Below are positions 55,045 through 63,902 of a DNA stretch of 64,000 nt, in pieces. The translations under genes were made by a program, and so were the position numbers. Source of the stretch: a candidate division BRC1 bacterium HGW-BRC1-1 (GTDB taxonomy: Bacteria; Sumerlaeota; Sumerlaeia; Sumerlaeales; Sumerlaeaceae); the NCBI GenBank assembly GCA_002842095.1, contig PHCB01000011.1:1-64000 (forward strand). The letters are read 5' to 3'. The notes under the pieces were generated by a model that saw only the letters and a list, made by a program, of their open reading frames with translations, had not been told where the DNA came from and searched no databases. Position 1 is the stretch's first letter. Every line of letters begins with the position of its first letter.

Positions 55045-55690
55045 TTTTTTGACGGCTTCGGACCAACTCCTTAACGACCCAACTCAAAGAGTGGATTTCA
55101 TTTTGCTGCGCACGACGAAACTGACGCCGCAATGCATCCAACGGGTATCTCTCGCGGATCAATTTCAACTCGTCCAGAATGAAAGCGTTCATTTTCAATC
55201 CGACTGTGTTGAAATACAGATCAACCACTTCCTGCAACACCGGATCAACCCTCGGGTTGGTCTCGCCCTGTTCACGCGTTTCGATCTCTGCCCAGGGAGC
55301 ACTGTAGCGGAATGCCCGAGGGTCATTCGGAAACAGCGAGGGCCACTTTGTCAGGATTTCAGCCATTCCATCGGGAGTTTCCAAGGGAATACGGATCCGG
55401 ATAAGAGCCTCTTCTTCGTTGGTCTCCGGCAAAAAACAGGAAATCAGTTTTAGCTTTCGAAGCGAAAGAATGGCTTTTCGCGCCGCTCCGGGAGCCACGC
55501 CGCTTCGCCAACCCAACTCATCCAGCGTGATCTCCACTGTGTCCGGGATCAGGTTGCCTTCCAGATCCAATTCGACAATTTTTTTGAACACAGGCCAAGC
55601 CGCACCACCGCGTACCTTTGCGGCCAGGATGCTCGGCAACCCGCTGAATTCCAGCCACAACGGGAAAATTGCCTGCGGTTCAGTGATCAT
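55022..55690 (-). CDS. Winged-helix primosome-like partner of the loader
   Basis: This 222-residue protein is not assigned to a family with certainty. The first 90 residues fit a winged-helix fold, with ITLDELGWRSGVAPGAARKAILSL as a recognition-helix candidate. The C-terminal half has a DnaD-like helical segment (LDELKLIRERYPLDALRRQFRRA). It shares 23 bases with the loader gene, so the two are likely translated together. The pairing resembles DnaD/DnaB with DnaI in Firmicutes, but that link is inference. Confidence 0.6.
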   Translation of the reverse strand: MITEPQAIFPLWLEFSGLPSILAAKVRGGAAWPVFKKIVELDLEGNLIPDTVEITLDELGWRSGVAPGAARKAILSLRKLKLISCFLPETNEEEALIRIRIPLETPDGMAEILTKWPSLFPNDPRAFRYSAPWAEIETREQGETNPRVDPVLQEVVDLYFNTVGLKMNAFILDELKLIRERYPLDALRRQFRRAQQNEIHSLSWVVKELVRSRQKNAQENRQ

Positions 55691-55705
55691 CAGGACCTTT
55701 CCGGT

Positions 55706-56836
55706 CTATTCCAGATTACGGTCGGTCTTGATGTCGCGCGGGTAGCTACCCATTATGCGCATGTTCCGCGTGTGAGTTCCCAAAGCCTCGAGCGCCTCAC
55801 TGACCTTGGCCTCACTCTGATGACCCTCCATATCCACAAAGAACACAAGGTCCCAGGCTTTGCGGCGCGTCGGTCGGCTCTCAATCTTGGTCAGGTTGAT
55901 GCCGCGCTCGGCAAACGCTTGCAGAAGGTCAAACAGAGCTCCCGGTCGATCCTGGATGGAGAACATTACGCTGGTCTTGTCCTGACCTGTCGGCTGTGAC
56001 TTCTGTTTTCCGATCACGAGGAAGCGTGTTGTGTTATCCTTCATATCCTCGATGCCCGCAGCCAGAACCGGTACGTTGAACATGCGCGCGGCAATGTCAC
56101 TGCCGATGGCAGCGGCATAATCGCGACTGCTGGCCAGTTCGACGCCCTTCGCCGTGCTTGCCACTTCGATGTGCTGGGCGGCGGGCAGGTTTTCCTTGAG
56201 CCAGATCTGACACTGCAAAAACACTTCAGACTTGGAGTAGATGGTTTTGATCCGCGAGAGCGGGTTCTTCGAGATCAGGTTCTGATGGATGTTCAAATAG
56301 ATCTCGCTGCAGATCAGCAGATCGTATTCGAGGAACATATCCAGCGTGGTGTGGATGACGCCTCCCGTGGAATTCTCAATGGGCACCACGCCGAAGTCGA
56401 TCCAATCGCGATCCATCGCGAGGAAGACGTCCACGATGGAATTGAACGTTTTTAATTCTGCGGAATTTCCAAATTCGCTCAAGGCAGCAAGATGCGAGAA
56501 GGTTGCTTCCGGCCCCAGGTAACCCACCGTTGTGGGCTTTTCCCGAGCCAGACACCCCGACATAATTTCCACGTAGACGTTACGGAGACTTTCTTGCGGG
56601 AACGAGCTATTGCTCATTGATATCGCGTTTTGGATGACCTGCTTCTGGCGTGATGGATCGAAAAACTTCTGCTTGCCGACCGAAATCTTGGCCTGACCAA
56701 TTTCTCTGGCCACCTCCGCCCTCTCATCGAGAAGAGAAACGAGTTGCTTGTCGATGCTATCGATTTTGGTGCGATAATCATCGATAGATTTACCACTCGA
56801 TGCCCCCTGGGGGGGATTGCTTTTTTCGGTACTCAT
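55706..56836 (-). CDS. pheA: Bifunctional chorismate mutase/prephenate dehydratase
   Basis: PheA makes phenylpyruvate from chorismate for phenylalanine. The 376-residue protein has an AroQ chorismate mutase domain (about residues 18-95, including KFFDPSRQKQVI), then prephenate dehydratase (VGYLGPEATFSHLAAL to DNTTRFLVIG, about 103-275) and a C-terminal ACT domain (SVMFSIQDRPGALFDLLQAF and KIESRPTRRKAWDL) for Phe feedback. This is the fused enterobacterial-style arrangement. Confidence 0.95.
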   Translation of the reverse strand: MSTEKSNPPQGASSGKSIDDYRTKIDSIDKQLVSLLDERAEVAREIGQAKISVGKQKFFDPSRQKQVIQNAISMSNSSFPQESLRNVYVEIMSGCLAREKPTTVGYLGPEATFSHLAALSEFGNSAELKTFNSIVDVFLAMDRDWIDFGVVPIENSTGGVIHTTLDMFLEYDLLICSEIYLNIHQNLISKNPLSRIKTIYSKSEVFLQCQIWLKENLPAAQHIEVASTAKGVELASSRDYAAAIGSDIAARMFNVPVLAAGIEDMKDNTTRFLVIGKQKSQPTGQDKTSVMFSIQDRPGALFDLLQAFAERGINLTKIESRPTRRKAWDLVFFVDMEGHQSEAKVSEALEALGTHTRNMRIMGSYPRDIKTDRNLE

Positions 56837-56842
56837 CAGCTT

Positions 56843-57310
56843 TCAGCCGTCCTTTCGAGACCAGTCATAAGGGACCTCACCGCTATGCGGTTCAAGCCGA
56901 ATCTCGTCCGGGTCCTGATGGTTATAAACATTAGTTGGGAGGTTAACCACGAGAGCCTCGTGCTCACTGATACATTTGAAACCGTGATAAACGCCCGCGG
57001 GGATTTTCAAAATCATGGGATTAAAATCGCCCATGAAAAACTCGTTAACCACACCCTTGGTTTCCGACTCTTCCCGTGCATCGTAGAGGACGATCTTCAT
57101 CATTCCGCGCACGACCACGAAATGGTCGTCCTGAAACTTGTGATAATGCCATGCCTTAACAACGCCCGGATAGGCCGTCGTTAAATAGCACTGTCCGAAA
57201 TTATCGAACATCTCTTCATCGGAGCGGAGCATCTCCATCAACCGTCCCCGCTCGTCGCAATGCACCGATAGCTTCTTGGTGCGAACACCGGATATTATGG
57301 GCTTGTCCAT
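56843..57310 (-). CDS. dTDP-4-dehydrorhamnose 3,5-epimerase-like cupin
   Basis: This cupin of the RmlC family is 155 residues. KAWHYHKFQDDHFVVVRGMMKI is the family core, with His/Asp residues of the active-site type, followed by IPAGVYHGF. It may epimerise an NDP-4-keto sugar or act as a WxcM-like isomerase; the rest of a rhamnose cluster is not here. ATG 57310 fits; a longer frame to 57379 lacks similarity. It lies seven bases after pheA in the direction of transcription. Confidence 0.82.
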   Translation of the reverse strand: MDKPIISGVRTKKLSVHCDERGRLMEMLRSDEEMFDNFGQCYLTTAYPGVVKAWHYHKFQDDHFVVVRGMMKIVLYDAREESETKGVVNEFFMGDFNPMILKIPAGVYHGFKCISEHEALVVNLPTNVYNHQDPDEIRLEPHSGEVPYDWSRKDG

Positions 57311-57476
57311 GACCAATGAAATAATAGTCACCGCAAGCCGCACGCAACAGCAAATCGGCTTCGAAGACCATGAATTCACTTATGCTTGCAGGTCGCTCTC
57401 CATCCGATGCGAGTGAAACACGGCAACGATTGATGCGAGGCACCCCTCGCCCTTGCCGCAAGATGAGGTGGAAAAC

Positions 57477-57869
57477 ATGAACGGTTGGATGACAGCAGGC
57501 TTGGTTGGTTTGGGTGGAGCCCTTGGTTCCCTGGCACGTTATGGCGTAACCCGACTATCATATCGCCTCTGGGGAGCGGCCTTTCCCTGGGGCACCATCA
57601 TTGTGAATGTATCCGGCGCCTTTCTGCTCGGGTTCGTCGCGACTTACCTTTTTTCGCGCTTCTCTTTTCTGGCCGAGGCACTGCGCCTGTCCCTGGCCAT
57701 TGGGTTTCTGGGAGCCTACACAACCTTCTCCACCTTCGAATGGGAGAGCCATCAACTATTCCAGACCGGAAATTGGTGGGCAGCGTCCGCTAATCTCATC
57801 GGAAGTGTAGCTGCCGGCCTCGTCGCAATTCGGCTCGGTGCGATGGCCGCCCAAGTTTGGAGCCAATAG
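57477..57869 (+). CDS. crcB: CrcB/Fluc fluoride exporter
   Basis: This small membrane protein exports fluoride and works as an antiparallel dimer. The 130-residue protein has four hydrophobic segments with GGALGSLARYGVTRL, NVSGAFLLGF and GFLGAYTTFSTFEWE, including the Asn and Phe/Ser/Thr residues of the pore. GAGGTG lies upstream of ATG 57477; ATG 57453 is not used. A GCGAGG/CCTCGC hairpin sits just before the ribosome site. I do not see a convincing fluoride riboswitch. Confidence 0.94.
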   Translation: MNGWMTAGLVGLGGALGSLARYGVTRLSYRLWGAAFPWGTIIVNVSGAFLLGFVATYLFSRFSFLAEALRLSLAIGFLGAYTTFSTFEWESHQLFQTGNWWAASANLIGSVAAGLVAIRLGAMAAQVWSQ

Positions 57870-57889
57870 CCTCCGAATCAAACTCTTCA

Positions 57890-60271
57890 CTAAGGCAGGG
57901 ACAACAACCAACCCGCGGCAGCATAACCCGACAGGGCTGCACCTTCAATGCGAGGACCACCCAAACCATCGCCCGCCACGACGAGCGGTGGGTATTGCTG
58001 AACGGGCAAAATGGGTTGAGTTGAAAGCGTCTTGGGTAAGCTGAATTTCCAACGACGGAGAATCTGCTTTTTTATCGGAGATGCAAGATAAGGCATAGCC
58101 GCCGCAGCCATGACGGGCGCAAGTTGCTCATCCGTCCAACCATAATGTTCCGCACTGAAATCGGGTTGGGCGTGGATCGTTACGGCATGAGCATTCGGCG
58201 AAATGCCCTTCATGTGGTTATCAGCGATCCAGGCGATGGGCCCGGTGTTGGCGGATAGCTTGATAGCTCCAGGATCTGGCAAACCGCTTGGTCCCTCCAA
58301 AATCGCGAGCAACGCAATGCACGGGTAATAGGTGATGGGGCCCAGTTTCTCCTGAAGTTCATCCGTAATTAGATCAGATGCGGCAAGTAGCTCCACCACC
58401 TGCGGCATGGGCATGGTTAAAATCAAAGACTTCCCATGCCAGCTTGCATCTTCCCCAGCGAACACTTCCCAGCCTTTGCTGGTTCGAGCAATGCGATCTG
58501 CTTTCACCTGAAGATGAACTTCAAGATCCTGGGCCAGATACTTGGGCCCCTGAGTCATTCCACGGGTCCCGCGAAATCTTGTATGGTGATCCGAATCATC
58601 CCCGACGTCCGCCCCCGAAAAACCGAAGCCCCAGCGACTGATTACTCCCGCGTCCGCCAAGTTGAGAACATTACGCCCGAAGACAGGGTCGCGGACCGTG
58701 AAGAACTGTGCCCCGTGATCAAAGACTCCCCCTTCGAATCTCCGCGTTGCCATGCGCCCACCCACTCCCCGAGCCTTGTCCAGGAGCACTGTTTGCACAC
58801 CGTGATCCGCAAGAGTTCGGGCGGCAGACAAGCCGGCCATGCCGGCTCCGATGACGAGACAATCAGCAACTCCACCGCGCGGGCGCTTAACCCAGATCGT
58901 AAAATCCATGACATTCAGACGCCGCAAGTGCGCCTCGCTGCTTCGGGCGCGAACGGTTCCGAGACGTAGAGTGGCTTGCGGTTGCGGTGAATCGAACAAT
59001 CCGAAACACCATTGAACTCCCCCGATAGAATTAGGGTCGGATCCATCCAGAGCATAACGATTATTGAGGTCGAGGGCCAGTTGAAGGCCTTCTCCGGCAT
59101 CTTGCATCCAGGAAGCGATGCACTTGCCCCACGTCATGCGAACGTTGTTGTGGAGCGTGCCATGTCGGACGAGTGATTGTTGGACCAGATCGAACAACGG
59201 ATCACCCGTCAGTCCACGCTCGATTTCATCCAGCGACGGACGCGAACGTCGGTGATTTGCCTGGTGGAACAAAGCCTCGCGGGCCCAGGGCGGCAAAGCT
59301 TCCAGAGTATCGTGTTCGGCGTGATACCTGCAAAAACAGTAGGACATCTCCCGCCAAACCGTCAGTTCATCTAGGAACTTGGAGGCACCGGCGGTATTGG
59401 AATCTCTCGCTTCCCGTGCAATCTGCCATGATGCAATCATCCCGTGATGAAGATACGGAGACAATCCACTTACAGCATGGGGCATTGCCGCGTCTGCTCG
59501 ATCTTCAGCATATCGATCAAGAGGACCATCGAGAAAAGCTCTCCACCGATTTAGAGCGGTAGCCTCTCCCCCACGGATGTCATGAACCCGTCCCACCGAA
59601 TGATCGATTTGCATGGAAGCAAGCAGACCGGGAATCTTTTCATCGGTAATCTCAGCAGATTCAAAGCCCGGATCACCCGACCACTGCGCGGGGGTGTCGG
59701 ACAAGTGAATCATCTGGTCGATCCAACCAGCGCGACGGGTAGCCGTTGATTTGCGAAATTGCGACGCACGATCTGAAGGGTGCCCGACAATTTGCATGGG
59801 AAGAATGCAAGCGGTATCCACGACATAAACAGGGCGACCCGATGATGCCGCCAGCTTTTCTCGCCACACCGGATAAGGTTCGCAGGGGAAATCCTCTGTA
59901 ACAATCAGTCCAGCACGCTTGAACAACCCGAGCATCTCTGGGGGAACTTCGATCTCCCGATCCCGAACAATGTGAACCAAGTGGCGCATGCCACGCTCAA
60001 CGAGAGCTTGGTGCAAAGCTGGTATGCCCTCAGCCACGAAGGCGATATGACGGTCTGAAGCGTGAGGAGATGAGGCAAAGACTCCCTGATATATTAAGAA
60101 GGGCAATCCGCGATCCAGCGCGAAGGCGGCAGCAGCCTCAAGCGCCGGGTTTTCCGCAGACCGAAGTGCCGTTGCCATCCAGTAAACGACAAATTCTCCA
60201 CCCGATTCGTCCCCGATATGCTCGAGCCGGATGCGACCTCCTTGCGGATTATCAGAAGATAGGATGTTCAT
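57890..60271 (-). CDS. Class II photolyase fused to renalase-like FAD oxidoreductase
   Basis: This 793-residue protein joins two flavin enzymes. Residues 1 to about 455 match class II CPD photolyase: VVYWMATALRSAENPAL at the N-terminus, WREMSYCFCRYHAEHD near residue 330, HGTLHNNVRMTWGKCI and NNRYALDGSDPNSIGG. Residues of about 465-793 are a separate FAD-dependent oxidoreductase: GAGMAGLSAARTLADHG (dinucleotide fold near 475), VGGRMATRR, DHGAQFFTVRD and DGLGGPRIEGAALSGYAAA, the pattern of renalase-like proteins. TTG 60277 is less likely than ATG 60271. It repairs UV dimers in its first half; the second half is unassigned. A single frame with no stop shows a true fusion. Confidence 0.88.
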   Translation of the reverse strand: MNILSSDNPQGGRIRLEHIGDESGGEFVVYWMATALRSAENPALEAAAAFALDRGLPFLIYQGVFASSPHASDRHIAFVAEGIPALHQALVERGMRHLVHIVRDREIEVPPEMLGLFKRAGLIVTEDFPCEPYPVWREKLAASSGRPVYVVDTACILPMQIVGHPSDRASQFRKSTATRRAGWIDQMIHLSDTPAQWSGDPGFESAEITDEKIPGLLASMQIDHSVGRVHDIRGGEATALNRWRAFLDGPLDRYAEDRADAAMPHAVSGLSPYLHHGMIASWQIAREARDSNTAGASKFLDELTVWREMSYCFCRYHAEHDTLEALPPWAREALFHQANHRRSRPSLDEIERGLTGDPLFDLVQQSLVRHGTLHNNVRMTWGKCIASWMQDAGEGLQLALDLNNRYALDGSDPNSIGGVQWCFGLFDSPQPQATLRLGTVRARSSEAHLRRLNVMDFTIWVKRPRGGVADCLVIGAGMAGLSAARTLADHGVQTVLLDKARGVGGRMATRRFEGGVFDHGAQFFTVRDPVFGRNVLNLADAGVISRWGFGFSGADVGDDSDHHTRFRGTRGMTQGPKYLAQDLEVHLQVKADRIARTSKGWEVFAGEDASWHGKSLILTMPMPQVVELLAASDLITDELQEKLGPITYYPCIALLAILEGPSGLPDPGAIKLSANTGPIAWIADNHMKGISPNAHAVTIHAQPDFSAEHYGWTDEQLAPVMAAAAMPYLASPIKKQILRRWKFSLPKTLSTQPILPVQQYPPLVVAGDGLGGPRIEGAALSGYAAAGWLLSLP

Positions 60272-60436
60272 GATCAATTCTGGGAATGCAGACTGTTCTG
60301 CAATGGATGACTCCTTTGAGCAAGGTTTAACGGTTCAAGCTCGCCCCCGAAGATGAATCAAAGAATGATTTTTCCTTTCACCCAGCCCTACTTCTTTCAA
60401 TCATCAGAAGTGCTCTTACCACTACATGGAGTGCCC

Positions 60437-61390
60437 ATGTCCCCGAAGACGGATCTGCCGAAGAAATTACGCGACAACATCGCCCGGGTCATCATCGGCA
60501 AGGACGAGGTTATTGAACTTGCCCTGACGGCGTTCCTCGCCGGTGGCCATTTGCTGGTGGAAGACGTGCCCGGTCTGGCAAAAACACTGCTCGCGCGGGC
60601 CATCGCTCGCAGTGTGGAAGCTCAATTCCAACGGGTACAATTTACCCCCGACCTGCTCCCCTCAGACATCACGGGGGTTTCGATTTATAACGAGCGCGAG
60701 CACCTGTTCGAATTCCGCCGCGGGCCCGTATTTGCCAACATTCTCCTGGGCGACGAACTCAACCGCGCTACGCCACGCACGCAATCTGCTCTGCTGGAGG
60801 CCATGGAGGAGCGCCAGGTTACCGTCGACGGAATTTCGCATCCACTGCCCAATCCATTCTTCGTAATGGCGACGCAAAACCCTGTTGAACAACAGGGTGT
60901 ATATCCTCTGCCCGAAGCGCAGGTCGACCGCTTCCTCATGCAGATATCCATCGGATATCCCTCTGCGGCGGATGAAGTTCGCATCATCGAAAGTCGTTTG
61001 GCGGGCTCGCCCCTTGATGAACTGAAACCGGTTTTGTCCGTTGAAGAACTTCTCGATATCCAAAAAGCAGTGCGACGCATTCATGTGGACTCGACCGTTT
61101 CACAATATGTCGTGCGACTGGTTGACGCCACACGACGCCATCCCGACTTGATTCTGGGGGGCAGTCCGCGTGCTTCCCTATCACTTCTGTTATCCGGCCA
61201 GGCCCTCGCTTTCTTACGTGGCGAGCCTTTTGTAACTCCGGATCTAATAAAAGCTTTGGCACCTCCGGTACTTCGACACCGCCTGATCGTGCGGCCCCAG
61301 TCCGTTCTTGGTGGTCGAACTCCTGATCAGATTATCCGCGAATTACTTGATGAAATTCCCGTCCCTTTGCTGACCGGCGAATTCATCTGA
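60437..61390 (+). CDS. MoxR-family AAA ATPase
   Basis: This is a MoxR AAA+ ATPase of 317 residues, a chaperone-like partner of the DUF58 and von Willebrand proteins. Walker A is GHLLVEDVPGLAKTLLA, Walker B falls in ILLGDELNRATPRTQSALLEAMEE, and the sensor MATQNPVEQQGVYPLPEAQVDRFL follows. GGAG lies five bases before ATG 60437. It is followed 23 bases on by DUF58. Confidence 0.95.
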   Translation: MSPKTDLPKKLRDNIARVIIGKDEVIELALTAFLAGGHLLVEDVPGLAKTLLARAIARSVEAQFQRVQFTPDLLPSDITGVSIYNEREHLFEFRRGPVFANILLGDELNRATPRTQSALLEAMEERQVTVDGISHPLPNPFFVMATQNPVEQQGVYPLPEAQVDRFLMQISIGYPSAADEVRIIESRLAGSPLDELKPVLSVEELLDIQKAVRRIHVDSTVSQYVVRLVDATRRHPDLILGGSPRASLSLLLSGQALAFLRGEPFVTPDLIKALAPPVLRHRLIVRPQSVLGGRTPDQIIRELLDEIPVPLLTGEFI

Positions 61391-61413
61391 TCCTCTAAGC
61401 GACTCCCCCATTC

Positions 61414-62694
61414 ATGTCGAACAGCCCCGACCAAGACTTTCAGTTTCACCTCTTCACGAGGCGCAACGTCGTATTGTTTTTATCCTCCTTCACTTTGATT
61501 GCCGGGTTGGCTTCCGCTTCACGAGCCACTTTTGGTTTCGGTCTTTTTCTTCTTACGCTCGTTATCTTCGAATGGTTGGAAGGACGACGCGTGCAGAGCG
61601 GGATTTCCTTACAACGTCTCCATTATCCGAGAGCTTTTGAGGGTGACCGCGTTACGGTGGATTTAACCGCCGAGAACCGATCGAAGCGGACGGCCCATCT
61701 TGTCGAGATCATCGATTCCTTCTCCCCCTCGGGCAATTATCATCTGGGCCATGTAGCGCCCAACCTGCTGGCGGGTGAAGGCGTTCAGTTCCGATACCGG
61801 CAAACCTGCAAGCATCACCGCGGCATTTATCTGATTGGTCCACTTCGCCTTCGCACACATTCACCCGTGGGACTTTTCACCTTCAACCAAACTCGCGACA
61901 TCGTAACGACGCTGCATGTCTATCCGCAATCTGTGGGCATTATGGGATTCGAAGTTCTTGGCCGGGGAACCCTGCTGGAAATTGGCGAGGCAGTCGTGCG
62001 CCGGATCGGACGCGGAGAACAGTTTGCTCAGTTACGCGACTACCGCGCCGGCGATCCTCCGCGCTACATCCACTGGCCATCCACTGCTCGCAGAGGGTTT
62101 CCTCTCGTAAAGGAATTTGAGCAAAATGTCGTCACAGAAATTACGATTTACTGCGACCTCCATCTGCTGTCGCTGGCCGGTCTGGGTAACAACACTTCGC
62201 TGGAAATGCGCATCAAGGCAGCGGCTTCCATCGCTTCGGAAGCGATACGACACCAACATCTGGTGAGGGTTGTTGCGGTCAAAGACCCCATGGACATGAC
62301 CACCCTTGCCGCGGGCCGCGACCATTTAACCGCCATCCTCGACTGGTTGGCCCTCCTTAAGGCGGAGGGGATCGGGAGTTTCGAAGCTCCCGTTATGAAC
62401 GACGCAGAGCTGTTGAGGGCCGGGTCCACCGCGGTGCTGATTCTCAGCACAATCAACATGAGAACCGAGGCTACAGCCAGACTTGTTCAACTCCTTGTGT
62501 TGCGTCGCGTGAAAACAATCTGCGTTTTGGTCGATGACCGCTCATTTCTCAAACTTCGCACAGAGCAGGATCAGGCATTTGCAGATGCACTGCCATTGGC
62601 ACAGCAGATCGGGATCCTGAAAGAGGCGGGCGCAGATATCTTCACGGTCCTCAACCAGCAAAACCTGGCGACGCAACTCAGGCTGCCATCATGA
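61414..62694 (+). CDS. DUF58 domain protein
   Basis: This 426-residue protein has two hydrophobic segments near the N-terminus (about 14-50) and then the DUF58 region. The DUF58 hallmark is RYIHWPSTARRGFPLVKEFEQ, in a von-Willebrand-like fold; EFEQN then begins the VWA-like half. Its stop overlaps the DUF4129 start by ATGA. DUF58 with MoxR is a conserved pair; the function is not known in detail. Confidence 0.92.
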   Translation: MSNSPDQDFQFHLFTRRNVVLFLSSFTLIAGLASASRATFGFGLFLLTLVIFEWLEGRRVQSGISLQRLHYPRAFEGDRVTVDLTAENRSKRTAHLVEIIDSFSPSGNYHLGHVAPNLLAGEGVQFRYRQTCKHHRGIYLIGPLRLRTHSPVGLFTFNQTRDIVTTLHVYPQSVGIMGFEVLGRGTLLEIGEAVVRRIGRGEQFAQLRDYRAGDPPRYIHWPSTARRGFPLVKEFEQNVVTEITIYCDLHLLSLAGLGNNTSLEMRIKAAASIASEAIRHQHLVRVVAVKDPMDMTTLAAGRDHLTAILDWLALLKAEGIGSFEAPVMNDAELLRAGSTAVLILSTINMRTEATARLVQLLVLRRVKTICVLVDDRSFLKLRTEQDQAFADALPLAQQIGILKEAGADIFTVLNQQNLATQLRLPS

Positions 62695-63902
62695 CGCCCC
62701 TGCCACGAACAGAAGAACGGGCAGAAAGTCGCATCGCATTCGGACTTGGTTTTGCCTTAATCCTCACCGCTGCCATTCCGACCTCTCTGGTGCTATTGCA
62801 GAATTTCCCAGACTGGAATCTCGCCAGAGTCATCGCGATCGTTATCGGCCTTTATGCGGTCCTCCTCACCATCGGGATTGCCGGACGCGATTCAATCTCG
62901 GATTTGCTCCGCTCCGGCCCTCCGTCACAAGCCGTCTTTCTCTGGGCGGCCTCCGGCGCTCTCTTCATATCACCGGCACTCTTTCAAGGCCGCTTCAATT
63001 TCGCGGTTGGAGTGTCCTTGGTGTTGGTTCCCCTAGCCCTTGTGGTCGGAACGGAAGGAGGGATTTCACGTTTTCTTCTGCTTTGCGGAACCCTCTTCGT
63101 CGCGACCGCCACCCGCATTCCCGAGCCACAGAGTTATATCCTTCTGGGAGCGTTCAGCGCGTGTTTTCTTGCGTCTCTATCCCACGCTCATTTCTTTCTG
63201 AGACTTTCCCATTTCCGTTCCGTGGCAAAATTCGGCGCGTTCATTCCCTTCGGCAATGCAGTAAGGCAGGCCGCGTCTGCCGGTTTCGTCACCCTCACCT
63301 TGTTATGGTTAACCCCCGACCTCAAACCCCTGAAGAGTTTGCTACTGCCCGCCTCCAGAGAACTTCGGCGCCGATCTCCCATCACTCAGAATACGATAAC
63401 AGAAGTTTCGATGCTCAGGCAGGTGATCTACAGCATTCTGCTGTTGTTGGTCACCGTGGCAGCTTTGGCTTTCTCGCGTTGGATAATCGACCGCTTTCAG
63501 AAGCGACGAGAAGCCCCCTTACCGGAATCTGTCGGGGTGCCCATGGGAACACCATACGCGATAAAGCGCACCGAATCGAGAACAGCGCCTTCAATTCCAG
63601 ACGAGCCCCGCGAAAAAATTGCAGCGAAGTTTCGTCAACTCTCGCAAGATATGGAACGCGTCGGTGCGGCTCGGCGGCCTTCCCAAACTGCGGAAGAATT
63701 CCTACAGGGTCTCATCACCCGCGGTGATCTTCCGCAGGATGAGATATCCCGACTGACCCACGATTTCATTTCATCGCGCTATTCGGATGAGGCCGTCAGC
63801 CCCACAAAAGCAGCAGCGTACGCAACCCGTGTTGATCGATTCCTGAGCGGATTGAAGGTCATGAAAGCAAAATCGAGTGGCTCAGAGGAAAACGCAGATT
63901 AA
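62691..63902 (+). CDS. DUF4129-type membrane protein
   Basis: This 403-residue membrane protein has about seven hydrophobic segments and a C-terminal soluble part. The terminal portion around residues 325-390 (RRPSQTAEEFLQGL and later SSRYSDEAVSP) matches DUF4129, which often follows MoxR and DUF58 with a transglutaminase-like gene. No transglutaminase gene is in the window. Its stop codon overlaps that of ispF on the minus strand. Confidence 0.8.
   Translation: MTPLPRTEERAESRIAFGLGFALILTAAIPTSLVLLQNFPDWNLARVIAIVIGLYAVLLTIGIAGRDSISDLLRSGPPSQAVFLWAASGALFISPALFQGRFNFAVGVSLVLVPLALVVGTEGGISRFLLLCGTLFVATATRIPEPQSYILLGAFSACFLASLSHAHFFLRLSHFRSVAKFGAFIPFGNAVRQAASAGFVTLTLLWLTPDLKPLKSLLLPASRELRRRSPITQNTITEVSMLRQVIYSILLLLVTVAALAFSRWIIDRFQKRREAPLPESVGVPMGTPYAIKRTESRTAPSIPDEPREKIAAKFRQLSQDMERVGAARRPSQTAEEFLQGLITRGDLPQDEISRLTHDFISSRYSDEAVSPTKAAAYATRVDRFLSGLKVMKAKSSGSEENAD

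Noticed and set aside
57311-57476. Possible fluoride riboswitch before crcB
   Set aside because: I looked for the conserved core of the crcB motif and found only weak similarity plus a small hairpin; not enough to call.
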